DNA of 64,000 nucleotides, taken from contig JAJEHX010000013.1 in NCBI GenBank assembly GCA_022823465.1, positions 60,903 through 124,902 of the forward strand, written 5' to 3'. Position 1 is the first letter of the stretch, and the number at the start of each line of letters is the position of its first letter. Source of the stretch: Candidatus Latescibacterota bacterium (GTDB lineage: Bacteria; JAAXHH01). Below the pieces are notes generated by a model. The model was not told the DNA's origin and searched no databases. It saw only the letters and a program-made list of their open reading frames with translations. Below, piece by piece: positions 1 to 7,703 of the stretch. The translations under genes and the position numbers were made by a program.

Positions 1-147
1 GCTTCGGAATCGAACCCTGAGCCGGGATCAGGCGAGGCGCCGGCTGTGGATGGGCCTTACGTGTTCGCGTTTCCATTTTTATGGTCATTGCCGGGCAACT
101 GTACCACACATAGACGCCGGGTTTGACCGTCACGCCTAACCTACGAA
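1..147. other. Window start, possible tail of an upstream gene
   Basis: No complete gene is visible. Frame 1 stays open from base 1 to a TGA at 124-126, and its acidic, proline-rich codons could be the C-terminus of a gene that begins before the window. Frame 3 stops at base 18. Nothing confirms either reading. The sequence just before the GroES-like gene has no convincing promoter. Confidence 0.2.
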
Positions 148-159
148 ATGCGAAGGGAT

Positions 160-552
160 ATGAGCGAGTTAATCATTGTAGGCGACCGGGTACTGGTGGA
201 GCAGCATGACGGGGAACAGCTTACCCATTCCGGACTGTACCTTCCCGCCACGGTGACCGAGAAGGAGAAGGTAGGTACCGGAAAGGTGATCCGTGTGGGG
301 CCGGGGCACCTGATGCCCAATCCTGATTACACCGAGGGCGACCCGATTACGAAATCGACGGAATCAGTGCGTTACCTGCCCCTGCAGGCCCAGACCGGTG
401 ATTTCGCCTTCTACCTGCGCAAGGAGTCCATCGAGATCAATTACCAGGAGAAAACCTACATGATCGTACCGCACAACGCCATTCTGGCGCTTGTAAGATC
501 TGATGGAGACAACCTGCTGCAGGGACTCGAGGACCTCCTCGGCGAAGAATAG
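160..552 (+). CDS. Orphan GroES-like co-chaperonin (Cpn10 family)
   Basis: A 130-residue protein of the Cpn10/GroES fold, which caps the GroEL ring in the cytoplasm. The N-terminal strand (IIVGDRVLVEQ) and the mobile-loop region (HSGLYLPA, matching the family G-I-x-L-P pattern) are clear, as are the VGTGKVIRVGPG segment and a C-terminal NAILALV strand. It is about 30 residues longer than ordinary GroES. The extra length lies in a central insertion after VGPG and in an acidic tail ending LLGEE. No groEL lies in the window, so this is a stand-alone copy. An in-frame ATG at 148 would add four residues; the ATG at 160 is preferred because GAAGGG lies just upstream, although the spacing is short. 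The role of such variants is unknown. Confidence 0.8.
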   Translation: MSELIIVGDRVLVEQHDGEQLTHSGLYLPATVTEKEKVGTGKVIRVGPGHLMPNPDYTEGDPITKSTESVRYLPLQAQTGDFAFYLRKESIEINYQEKTYMIVPHNAILALVRSDGDNLLQGLEDLLGEE

Positions 553-657
553 ACCCCGGGGACGATGCCCTGCGCCAGGCGAAGTACCGGCGCCTGAAAT
601 CTGAATACATACCGGACGTGCATCTTTTCATCCAACCGAAGCGAAGGAGCGTGAGCC

Positions 658-1365
658 ATGAACAGAACGGCGGCCTATCCGGCCCAGCGCGCGATCCCCG
701 TCGCGCAACTGGGCGTCGACGTGCGCGGCGCCTTCATCACACGAACTTATACCCATCTGCTGGGGGCGATCCTTGCCTTCGCCCTGATAGAAATCTACCT
801 GTTTCAGACCGGAATGGCCGAGTCGATCGCACGGGTGCTGCTGAGCGGCTCCTGGCTCATCGTGCTCGGGGGGTTCATGATCCTGAGTTGGATCGCGACC
901 CATTTCGCCCACAATGCCACGTCCACGGCCGGCCAGTACGGAGCGCTGGGCCTGTTCGTCGTCGGCGAAGCCATCATCTTCACCCCTTTGCTCTACCTCG
1001 CCGATTCCATGGCGCCGGGCGTGATCAACAGCGCGGCCACGGTAACCCTTCTTGGCTTTCTCGGCCTGACGATCGTCGCGTTTCACACCCGTAAGGATTT
1101 CTCCTTTCTCGGTGGGCTGTTGCGTTGGGGCTTTATCTGCGCCCTGGTGCTGATCGCGGCCAGTGTGCTGTTCGGCTTCCATCTCGGGACGATCTTTACC
1201 GTCGCGATGATTGTACTCGCGGGCGGCGCGATCCTCTACGATACGTCGAACGTGCTGCACCACTATCCTGAAGACCGGCACGTGGGAGCGGCGCTTCAAC
1301 TCTTCGCCTCCGTGGCGTTGTTGTTCTGGTACATTCTGCAGTTCTTCCTGGCCTCGAGAGACTGA
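658..1365 (+). CDS. Bax inhibitor-1 / YccA family membrane protein
   Basis: A 235-residue integral membrane protein of the BI-1 (TMBIM, YccA/YbhL) family with about seven hydrophobic segments across residues 35-230. Family features include a short cytoplasmic N-terminus, the early RTYTHLLGAI helix, the YDTSNVLHHYP segment near residue 190, and a final hydrophobic helix ending FFLASRD. Bacterial members are linked to calcium leak and to protein quality control through FtsH, but the role here is not shown by the sequence. AAGGAG lies about eight bases before the ATG, supporting this start. It lies 105 bases after the GroES-like gene and may be co-transcribed with it. Confidence 0.88.
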   Translation: MNRTAAYPAQRAIPVAQLGVDVRGAFITRTYTHLLGAILAFALIEIYLFQTGMAESIARVLLSGSWLIVLGGFMILSWIATHFAHNATSTAGQYGALGLFVVGEAIIFTPLLYLADSMAPGVINSAATVTLLGFLGLTIVAFHTRKDFSFLGGLLRWGFICALVLIAASVLFGFHLGTIFTVAMIVLAGGAILYDTSNVLHHYPEDRHVGAALQLFASVALLFWYILQFFLASRD

Positions 1366-1412
1366 AACGCATGGAGTGGACGCGCTAATCCACCAAATTG
1401 GGAGGTGCCGAA

Positions 1413-2120
1413 ATGATCAGTCGCAAGAGTATACATACAACGGTGTCCATAGGCCTGATGGCCCTTGTACCGTCGCTGTTCGCGATAGCCTGCGAGGGAA
1501 AGGTGGGACCGACAGGGCCGGCAGGGCCGGCAGGACCGGCGGGACCGGCTGGACCGGTGGGATCACAGGGTCAGCCAGGGACGGACGGCAGTACGGGGCC
1601 ACAGGGTCCGGCGGGACCGGCTGGACCGCAGGGACCGCCTGGCGAGGTAAGGGTCATCGATCTGGATCTGGTCGGTTCATGGAGATTCGAAGGTACGGAT
1701 ATAGTTCAGACGCTTGCGGAGAATCTCAAGAACTACCTGATCAACGAAGGCGGCCTCGATGAGGCGACCGTGGACTTTCTCCTCGCCGAGTTCTTCAGGG
1801 AGATGATTGCAGATCTCATGAACTCGCCCCTTGCTACGCTGAAGCTCGCCGCGGACGCCACGTGGGTGGACGGCGAAGGCGAGTCGGGGACCTGGTCGGC
1901 CAACGGCGCGACGCTGCTTGCGAAACAGGGCGAAACCATATTCTTCCTGGGAAGCTATAGCGTGGACGGCGACGATCTGACCATGACGCTCACCAAGGAA
2001 CAGATGCTGCAACTGACTACAGACTCGTCGGAGGAACCGCTGACCGAGGAAGATATCATGTTCTTCAATATCCTGTTCGGCGAGAACGGTACGACCAACT
2101 ATTTCTTCAAGCGGGTTTGA
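1413..2120 (+). CDS. Collagen-like lipoprotein
   Basis: A 235-residue predicted lipoprotein. The signal peptide ends in a lipobox-like AIA-C with Cys27. Sixteen uninterrupted Gly-X-Y triplets (residues 29-77, rich in GPA and GPQ) follow directly and should form a collagen-like stalk. A C-terminal domain (about 80-235) begins [11 protein letters not shown] and matches the C-terminal domain of the lipoprotein at 5288-5818; it looks like a small beta-rich, lipocalin-like fold. GGAGG at 1401-1405 sits seven bases before the ATG at 1413, so the upstream TTG at 1398 is less likely. The stop overlaps or abuts the signal peptidase gene, suggesting coupled expression. The triplets are encoded by near-repeats of nine bases and could vary in number by slippage. 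The ligand or function of the globular domain is unknown. Confidence 0.8.
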   Translation: MISRKSIHTTVSIGLMALVPSLFAIACEGKVGPTGPAGPAGPAGPAGPVGSQGQPGTDGSTGPQGPAGPAGPQGPPGEVRVIDLDLVGSWRFEGTDIVQTLAENLKNYLINEGGLDEATVDFLLAEFFREMIADLMNSPLATLKLAADATWVDGEGESGTWSANGATLLAKQGETIFFLGSYSVDGDDLTMTLTKEQMLQLTTDSSEEPLTEEDIMFFNILFGENGTTNYFFKRV

Positions 2121-2122
2121 CC

Positions 2123-2722
2123 GTGCACCCCAGGCTGAAGACCATCGGCAGGGAAGTCCTTTCCTTCGGTGTCATCGCGCTGTTCCTGCTGGCGGCCCGG
2201 TCTACGCTGGCCGACCACTATACCGTACCGTCCGGTTCCATGGAGTACACGCTCATGCCGGGCGACCGGATCTTCGTGGCCAAGTACACCTACGGATTCC
2301 GCGTGCCCTTTACGGAATGGAAACTCACCCGGGGCAGCGAGGTGGAACGGGGAGAGGTGGTGGTGTTCGATTCGCCCGTGGAGGACATCCGCCTCGTGAA
2401 GCGGATCGTCGCGGTGGGCGGCGATACCGTTTCCATCCGCAGCGGACAGGTTTCCATCAACGGCGCGCCGATGGGGTCTGTTACGGACATGCGCGAGGAA
2501 TTCTACGGTGAACGCCGGGTCCGTTTGAATTTGAGTTACAGCGGCGGGGAGGACTACGGCCCCGCCGCGATTCCCCCGGGTTATCTCCTGGCCATAGGAG
2601 ACGCCCGGGGAAACAGTAAGGATGGACGCACCTTCGGGTTCATTTCGGAGGATGCGGTTTACGGCAGGGCCGTGGCCGTCTACTACCGGAGCGGCGAAGG
2701 GCTCTGCTGGCTGAAGCTATAG
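2123..2722 (+). CDS. lepB: Signal peptidase I
   Basis: A type I signal peptidase (199 residues) that cleaves Sec/Tat signal peptides at the outer face of the inner membrane. One N-terminal membrane segment (about residues 12-30) precedes the catalytic serine in the PSGSM box (Ser39). The general-base lysine is in RLVKRIVAVGGD (Lys93). Box E reads GDARGNSKDGRTFG, slightly off the usual GDNRxNSxDSR. It begins at a GTG, or at a TTG at 2117 that overlaps the stop of the collagen-like lipoprotein, so translation is probably coupled. This short single-anchor form is usual outside the enterobacteria. Confidence 0.9.
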   Translation: MHPRLKTIGREVLSFGVIALFLLAARSTLADHYTVPSGSMEYTLMPGDRIFVAKYTYGFRVPFTEWKLTRGSEVERGEVVVFDSPVEDIRLVKRIVAVGGDTVSIRSGQVSINGAPMGSVTDMREEFYGERRVRLNLSYSGGEDYGPAAIPPGYLLAIGDARGNSKDGRTFGFISEDAVYGRAVAVYYRSGEGLCWLKL

Positions 2723-2775
2723 GGGAACGCGGGGCCTACCGCGTTCCAAAGCTCCAGGGAATCGCGGAGCCTACC
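2723..2775. repeat. Hairpin plus degenerate direct repeat between convergent genes
   Basis: Immediately after the lepB stop, GGAACGCGG (2724-2732) and CCGCGTTCC (2739-2747) form a perfect 9-bp hairpin with a 6-base loop. The 18-base stretch 2723-2740 recurs in degenerate form at 2757-2775, running into the stop codon of the M1 peptidase gene. There is no clear T-run, so terminator activity for the two convergent genes is possible but unproven. Confidence 0.45.
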
Positions 2776-5134
2776 TCGTCTCCGTCTTCGTATCCTGCGC
2801 TTCCTTCTCCTTCTCTTCAGCCCTGTTCTGCCGCTGCATCGGGTTCTCCGGCGCCTGGCGGCGCTGCTTGAACAGCTGGAACCGCGTGGGCTTCGACTGC
2901 GGCGGCCAGACGTTGTTGCTCAGGTCCGTGTCCGCGGTCTCCAGGTAGGGATCGAGCGTGATCCGCTCCACCGCCTGGTCCATGACGAATACCTTGGTTA
3001 CGCGGTCGTCCCGCAGCCGCCAGATTTCCGCGGGAATGTGCTGTACTTCCTTCGTGCCGTCCTCGAATTCGAATTCCAGGATCAGCGGCATGACCATGCC
3101 GCCTACATTCTCGAAGGTCAGCTCGTAGAAGTGCTTGTTGCTTTCGAGCAGGGCCAGTTCCTCCGCGTCCAGGTTCTTCACGTAGTTCTCATACTCCTCC
3201 CGGTCGAGGATGGAGACTTCGAAGGGATCGTACTTGTTGTAGAAATCAACCAGCGTGGAATCCTGCCGCACCATGGGATCCGGTATGTCGGCCTGGTTGC
3301 GCGAGTAGCTGATCCCCCTGTTTTCTTCCGCCCTGTTCGTCCGGGCGATCTCCTTTTCCACGTCCGGATTCCGCGTGTTGATCTGGAACCATTTCACCTC
3401 GCCCAGCCCGAGATCCACGTGGTCCGTGCTGTAGAACCAGCCCCGCCAGAACCAGTCCAGGTCCACCGCGGAGGCGTCTTCCATGCTGCGGAAGAAATCC
3501 TCGGGAGAGGGATGCTTGAACATCCAGCGTTGTGAATAGCTGCGGAAGGCATGGTCGAACAGCTCCCGCCCCATGATGGTTTCCCGGAGGATATTCAACG
3601 CGGTGGCGGGTTTCCCGTAGGCGTTGGGGCCAAGCTGAAAAACGGACTCCGAATTGGTCATGATGGGTGAGATCCGCCCCGGGTCGCCTTTCATGTAATC
3701 GACGATCCGGTGGGCCGCTCCCCGCCGGGAAGGATATTCGGTATCCCACTCCTGTTCGGCCAGGTACTGGAGAAAGGTGTTCAGTCCCTCGTCCATCCAC
3801 GTCCACTGACGCTCGTCCGAATTGACGATCATGGGAAAGTAGTTGTGCCCGACCTCGTGGATGATCACGCTGATCATGCCGTACTTGGTCCGCTCGCTGT
3901 AGGTGCCGTCCTTTTCCGGCCGGCCGCCGTTGAAGCAGATCATCGGGTATTCCATGCCGATGCGGTTCGTATGCACGGAAATGGCCGTGGGATAGGGATA
4001 GTGGAAGGTGTATTTCGAGTAGACGTCCATCGTATGGGCCACCACCTTGGTGGAGTACCGTTCCCACAGCGGGTTGCCTTCCTTGGGATAGAAGGACATG
4101 GCCATGACTTTCTGCGGCCCGGACTGAACCCCCATGGCGTCCCAGATGAACTTGCGCGAACTGGCGAAGGCGAAATCCCGGACGTTGTCCCCGTGGAAGA
4201 CCCAGGTCTTCTTTTCCGTCGCGCGGCCTTTTTCCGCTTCTATGGCTTCCGCTTCGGTAACAATCATGACGGGTTCGTCCGCCGTTCTGGACCGTTCGAA
4301 CCGCGCCTGCTGCTCCGCCGTCAGCACTTCCTTCGGATTCTGGAGCACGCCCGTGGCCGCGACGATATGGTCGGCGGGCGCGGTTATGCTGACCTTGTAG
4401 TCTCCGAAGGGCAGAGTAAATTCACCGCGGCCGAGGAACTGCTTGTGCTGCCAGCCTTCCACCTCGTTGTACACTGCCATGCGGGGAAAATACTGGGCAA
4501 TGGCATAAAGGTAATTGTCGTCTTCCTCGAAGTACTCGTAGCCCGACCGGCCGCCTATCTTCATCCGGTCGTTGATGTTGTACCACCATTTGACTTTGAA
4601 GGTGAAGGATCTGCCCGGGCGCAGAGGTTCGGGCATGTCGACGCGCATCATCGTCTTGTTGATGGTATGGGGCAGGGGATTGTCGCGGCGGTCCCGCACC
4701 CACTCGATCTTGAACCCGCCGTCGAAGTCGTTCAGCAGGCGCTGCAACTGGGCGAAGCTCATCCGCCCCGAAACCCGGCTGCCCGCGATCTTTCGCGTGT
4801 CCGAGTCCCGGGCCCGTACGTTCTGGTCGAGTTGCACCCAGAGGTAGGCCAGTTCATCCGGCGAATTGTTGTGGTAGGTGATGACCTCGGTACCGTGAAG
4901 CCGCTGGTTCTCGTCGTCCAGCTCGATCCGCATCTCGTAGTCCGCCTCGTTCTGCCAGTACTGGTGACCCGGCGCGCCGGAAGCGGTCCGGTACACGTTC
5001 GGCGTCGGGGCTTCCTGCTTGATCTGGCGGAACTTGCTCCGGTTGATCGTTTCGGGACCCTTCTGGGCGGTAGCGGCGGTTGTAGCGCACGCGACAGTCA
5101 ATGCGCATAGAAAGTACAATAGGCGCTTAGCCAT
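2771..5134 (-). CDS. Exported M1 family metallopeptidase
   Basis: A 787-residue M1 (aminopeptidase N-like) zinc peptidase carrying a Sec signal peptide (MAKRLLYF... to ATAQ). The zinc site is HEVGH (His426, Glu427, His430) with the third ligand Glu449 exactly 18 residues after the motif, in WMDEGLNTF. A GMEYP segment upstream matches the exopeptidase GxMEN-type loop with a changed last residue. The N-terminal half has the beta-sandwich seen in M1 enzymes. A low-complexity tail rich in Q, E, K and R ends the protein. The ATG at 5134 has AGGAG eight bases upstream and a clean signal peptide, so it is preferred over an upstream ATG at 5170. It is likely periplasmic and may work in protein or peptide scavenging. 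Confidence 0.9.
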   Translation of the reverse strand: MAKRLLYFLCALTVACATTAATAQKGPETINRSKFRQIKQEAPTPNVYRTASGAPGHQYWQNEADYEMRIELDDENQRLHGTEVITYHNNSPDELAYLWVQLDQNVRARDSDTRKIAGSRVSGRMSFAQLQRLLNDFDGGFKIEWVRDRRDNPLPHTINKTMMRVDMPEPLRPGRSFTFKVKWWYNINDRMKIGGRSGYEYFEEDDNYLYAIAQYFPRMAVYNEVEGWQHKQFLGRGEFTLPFGDYKVSITAPADHIVAATGVLQNPKEVLTAEQQARFERSRTADEPVMIVTEAEAIEAEKGRATEKKTWVFHGDNVRDFAFASSRKFIWDAMGVQSGPQKVMAMSFYPKEGNPLWERYSTKVVAHTMDVYSKYTFHYPYPTAISVHTNRIGMEYPMICFNGGRPEKDGTYSERTKYGMISVIIHEVGHNYFPMIVNSDERQWTWMDEGLNTFLQYLAEQEWDTEYPSRRGAAHRIVDYMKGDPGRISPIMTNSESVFQLGPNAYGKPATALNILRETIMGRELFDHAFRSYSQRWMFKHPSPEDFFRSMEDASAVDLDWFWRGWFYSTDHVDLGLGEVKWFQINTRNPDVEKEIARTNRAEENRGISYSRNQADIPDPMVRQDSTLVDFYNKYDPFEVSILDREEYENYVKNLDAEELALLESNKHFYELTFENVGGMVMPLILEFEFEDGTKEVQHIPAEIWRLRDDRVTKVFVMDQAVERITLDPYLETADTDLSNNVWPPQSKPTRFQLFKQRRQAPENPMQRQNRAEEKEKEAQDTKTETR

Positions 5135-5287
5135 GGATCGGTCTCCTGGTGCTGATCTTTCGTCTGCCATCGATGATGTACGTTATGAATATGTATGGAG
5201 ATGAATACGGCAAATATACGATTTGGCGGGCGTCGTGTAAAGGACCATCCGAGGCGGCGGGCGTCGCATACCGGGCGGTATGCGTTC

Positions 5288-5818
5288 TTACCTCGAGAAA
5301 TACATGGTCATGAATTCTATATCCTTCAGCATGACCCTAAGCAGTTCCGCTTCCTCCTCGTCCTCCGCTTCAAGACCAACGGTAGTCAGCAGCGGGGCTA
5401 CAGGATAACGCAGTGTAAGTGTCGTGTCTGTAACTTCGTAGTTCACGGTAAAAGGCTCACCGTCTGATGACGTGATGGTAATTTGATTGCCGGAAACCTG
5501 ATACCGGTCAGTCTGCTCGCTATCGACAATCACCGTGCCGTCTGTCCTGAAGTTCAGGGTAAGGGAGAACGTCTCGTTGGGATCACCGAGCATGTCAGCT
5601 ATGACCATGTCGGCCTGGCTCGCGGTCAGGCCCTCCCCGAGAAGGTGCGCTCTCAGGTTGGCAGCCACTTTGGTATAGAAATCGTTACCCGTATATCTCC
5701 AGGTGCCAATCAGTTTGGCGGCAGGATCCGGTTCCGGTGCCGGCGTCGGGGCCGTTGGCTTCTTGTCATCGCCACAGGCCAAAGCGAACAGGACGGTCAG
5801 CATAAGTAGAATACGCAT
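5288..5818 (-). CDS. Lipoprotein paralogous to the collagen-like lipoprotein
   Basis: A 176-residue predicted lipoprotein with a short signal peptide and lipobox (ALAC, Cys15). A Pro/Ala-rich linker (about residues 20-34) precedes a domain opening KLIGTWRYTGNDF. This matches the [11 protein letters not shown] domain of the protein encoded at 1413-2120, including the helix that follows (AANLRAHLL versus AENLKNYLI) and a terminal aromatic strand (MYFSR versus NYFFKRV). The two proteins differ mainly in their linker: Gly-X-Y collagen triplets in one, a plain proline-rich spacer in the other. AGGAG lies about eight bases upstream of the ATG. Function unknown; a beta-barrel or lipocalin-like surface domain is an inference from the strand pattern. 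Confidence 0.75.
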   Translation of the reverse strand: MRILLMLTVLFALACGDDKKPTAPTPAPEPDPAAKLIGTWRYTGNDFYTKVAANLRAHLLGEGLTASQADMVIADMLGDPNETFSLTLNFRTDGTVIVDSEQTDRYQVSGNQITITSSDGEPFTVNYEVTDTTLTLRYPVAPLLTTVGLEAEDEEEAELLRVMLKDIEFMTMYFSR

Positions 5819-6433
5819 GTCATTTCTCCTGAGGAGGAGGCTACGTTATTCTTTGCCGGTCAAAGATGGATCGTCTGGATTCGTGCTGAACGGAGAGATG
5901 ACGTCTCGCTATTTCCCTCTGGCCGCACGGTCGTCATATGTGAGTTGTTCGGCGCTGGCCACAGCCTTCGAGTCCACTCTTCCCCACAGGATGAACAGCC
6001 ATATTTTTCTCAGGAATAATCGCACAATACCCCCAGTTGCAATCACATCTCCTGGCCAAGGAGAAGGACATGCGAATCGAAGATGGAAAGCCAGGATTTG
6101 AACCTACCGGTGATTTCAGATTAACACAATACTAATATATGAATAAATCTCGACTTTCCAACGTAATATCGATTGAATGCCATAAAATACCGGACTGCCT
6201 AATCTATACTAATGATTTTAGTGTGATATTATCAGTATGATATGTGATTATCTGGCAAACAACCGGGTAGGACGCGTACAGTCTTGCTTGAGGCGTACTA
6301 AGTCGCGCAGACGGTGGTGAAGTGGGGGGACTTGACAGCCGTAGCCCGCATATGTACCCTGAAACGACTGCAGATCCGGCCACAGACCAATACCTCCATG
6401 AAAGAACCACGGGTACCGTTCACGGAAGAACCG
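5819..6433. other. Long AT-richer gap between the lipoprotein and DUF6702 genes
   Basis: A 615-base gap with lower GC than its surroundings, most marked at 6110-6250. It contains the tRNA-like remnant at 6083-6160. A minus-strand small reading frame at 5909-6046 (45 codons, GTG start, AGGAG only two bases upstream) would encode a peptide with a short hydrophobic stretch, but nothing else supports it. Otherwise no gene is seen. The composition and the decayed tRNA hint at an old integration or deletion scar. Confidence 0.4.
6083..6160 (-). pseudogene. Decayed tRNA-like element
   Basis: On the minus strand TGGAAAG (6160-6154) and CTTTCCA (6090-6084) can form a perfect 7-bp acceptor stem. Directly inside the 3' half lies a T-arm: a consensus seven-base loop TTCAAAT flanked by GTAGG and CCTGG, four of five pairs. 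Overall length is about 77 bases, right for a tRNA. The middle is AT-rich, has no GG in the expected D-loop, gives no standard anticodon arm with T33, and no CCA is encoded. I read this as a tRNA pseudogene or remnant; a coincidental fold cannot be excluded. Confidence 0.35.
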
Positions 6434-6958
6434 ATGAAATCGCAAGGCTTGTGGCTTGTCCTGGCGAGTGTCCTGCTGATGTGTGTAACGCCGGATGCGG
6501 GCGCTATGGGAAAAGCGGCCCACCCGTTCTACGTCAGCGTCTGCCAGATCGATCACAACCCCGATACCGACGCGCTGGAGGTGTCTTTTCGCATTTTCAT
6601 GGACGACCTGGAACAGGCCCTCGAAACGATGGGAACGGACCGGCTGCGTCTGGGTACGGAGCGCGAAGCCGAAAAGGCGGATCTTTACATAAGCCGCTAT
6701 CTCGCGCGCCACGTGGAAATAGAGATAAACGGCCGCCGCGTCAGCGCCGCCTTTCTTGGAAAGGAAGTGGATTCGGACGCGATATGGTGTTACTTGGAGG
6801 TCGAGAACATCCCTGTTTTAGAAACGATGACCATGACGAATACGCTGCTCCTGGAGAGTTTTGAAGACCAGGTCAATCTCGTCCACGTCAACGCCGGCGG
6901 TCAGAAGAAGAGTCTGTTGTTCAACGGACAACAGGTCAGGCAGACGCTGGATTTTTGA
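6434..6958 (+). CDS. DUF6702 family exported protein
   Basis: A 174-residue protein with a signal peptide (MKSQGLWLVLASVLLM... cut near DAGA) followed by HPFYVSVCQIDHN and LEVSFRIFMDDLEQAL, the signature of the DUF6702 family known mainly from Bacteroidota. The rest is a compact alpha/beta domain with a central DLYISRYLARHVEI segment and a C-terminal strand. The ATG at 6434 is chosen because it begins the signal peptide and has GGAAG upstream; reading frames from 6314 have no support. The molecular function is unknown. It lies about 1.3 kb from the M1 peptidase gene. My recollection that this family often neighbours M1 peptidases should be checked. Confidence 0.75.
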   Translation: MKSQGLWLVLASVLLMCVTPDAGAMGKAAHPFYVSVCQIDHNPDTDALEVSFRIFMDDLEQALETMGTDRLRLGTEREAEKADLYISRYLARHVEIEINGRRVSAAFLGKEVDSDAIWCYLEVENIPVLETMTMTNTLLLESFEDQVNLVHVNAGGQKKSLLFNGQQVRQTLDF

Positions 6959-7036
6959 TCCGTATTGCCCGTCCCCGTCACCCTTGCCTGAACCTTCGAC
7001 CCCGTCATTTCGGCACTCAACCCTCGTTCCTGGACC

Positions 7037-7549
7037 ATGCCCCAGAGCACACGAAATGCGGCTCCCATCGTCGAGCTAAAAGCGTTCCCGGATTTGCGAT
7101 CCGGCCTGGGCACCATCGTCGCCACCTCCGGCGGGTACGATCCGCTCCATCCCGGCCACGTCTCCTGCCTGCTGGAGTCGGCCGGCCACGGCGACACCCT
7201 GGTCGTCATCGTCAACGGAGACGGCTTTCTTCGCCGTAAAAAGGGCAAATCCTTCATGGACCTCAAAGCCCGTTGCCAGGTCGTCTCCAGCGTTCGTGCC
7301 GTAGACTATGTCATTCCCTTTGAAATAGAAGGAGACGATACGGTCTGCGAAGCCCTGAGGGTGATCCGGCCCCACGTGTTCACCAAGGGAGGAGACCGGA
7401 CCGACAGGTCCAATATCCCCGAGTGGCGTGTCTGTAAGGAACTCGGAATCGAAGTGATATCGGGGGTGGGGATGGACAAGGCCTGGAGCAGTTCCGACTA
7501 CCTGGAATCCTGGGGACGATTCTGGGCCGGTCGGGCGGACCGCAAATAG
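7037..7549 (+). CDS. Cytidylyltransferase-family nucleotidyltransferase
   Basis: A 170-residue Rossmann-like nucleotidyltransferase of the TagD/RfaE-C/CTP-transferase superfamily. The GGYDPLHPGHV motif near residue 33 carries the HxGH catalytic signature. A VNGDGFLRRKKGK segment contributes phosphate-binding residues, and WSSSDYL near residue 155 stands where the family has its S-S-T type motif. It probably joins CTP or ATP to a small phosphorylated alcohol or sugar, but the substrate cannot be read from the sequence. There is no clear ribosome binding site. It precedes the sugar catabolism cluster and may be unrelated to it. Confidence 0.8.
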   Translation: MPQSTRNAAPIVELKAFPDLRSGLGTIVATSGGYDPLHPGHVSCLLESAGHGDTLVVIVNGDGFLRRKKGKSFMDLKARCQVVSSVRAVDYVIPFEIEGDDTVCEALRVIRPHVFTKGGDRTDRSNIPEWRVCKELGIEVISGVGMDKAWSSSDYLESWGRFWAGRADRK

Positions 7550-7703
7550 CGCCGCGATGTTGCATTTGTTGCTTGTCCCGTTTCCTGTGCCGTCATAATA
7601 TACCAAATACAAGATATGGGCCGGTCCCGGCGACAATCTCACAGGAAATAAACCGTACGGGTAAGTGAATCACCCCGTTCTCCCGGATGACCCGGAGGAG
7701 TAA

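Noticed and set aside
1..20. Reverse complement resembles a tRNA T-loop (GGTTCGATTCC)
   Set aside because: The flanking stem does not pair (third pair is G-G) and no acceptor or anticodon arm follows.
1497..1644. Collagen-like gene considered as a phage tail fibre
   Set aside because: It has a lipoprotein signal and a domain paralogous to a second lipoprotein; no phage genes are near.
3710..5110. 466-codon plus-strand open frame opposite the M1 peptidase gene
   Set aside because: High-GC mirror frame; the minus-strand protein has full M1 motifs and a signal peptide, the plus frame has neither family features nor a ribosome binding site.
5909..6046. 45-codon minus-strand small gene
   Set aside because: GTG start with a ribosome binding site only two bases away, no homology recognised, AT-rich gap; kept only as a remark in the gap entry.
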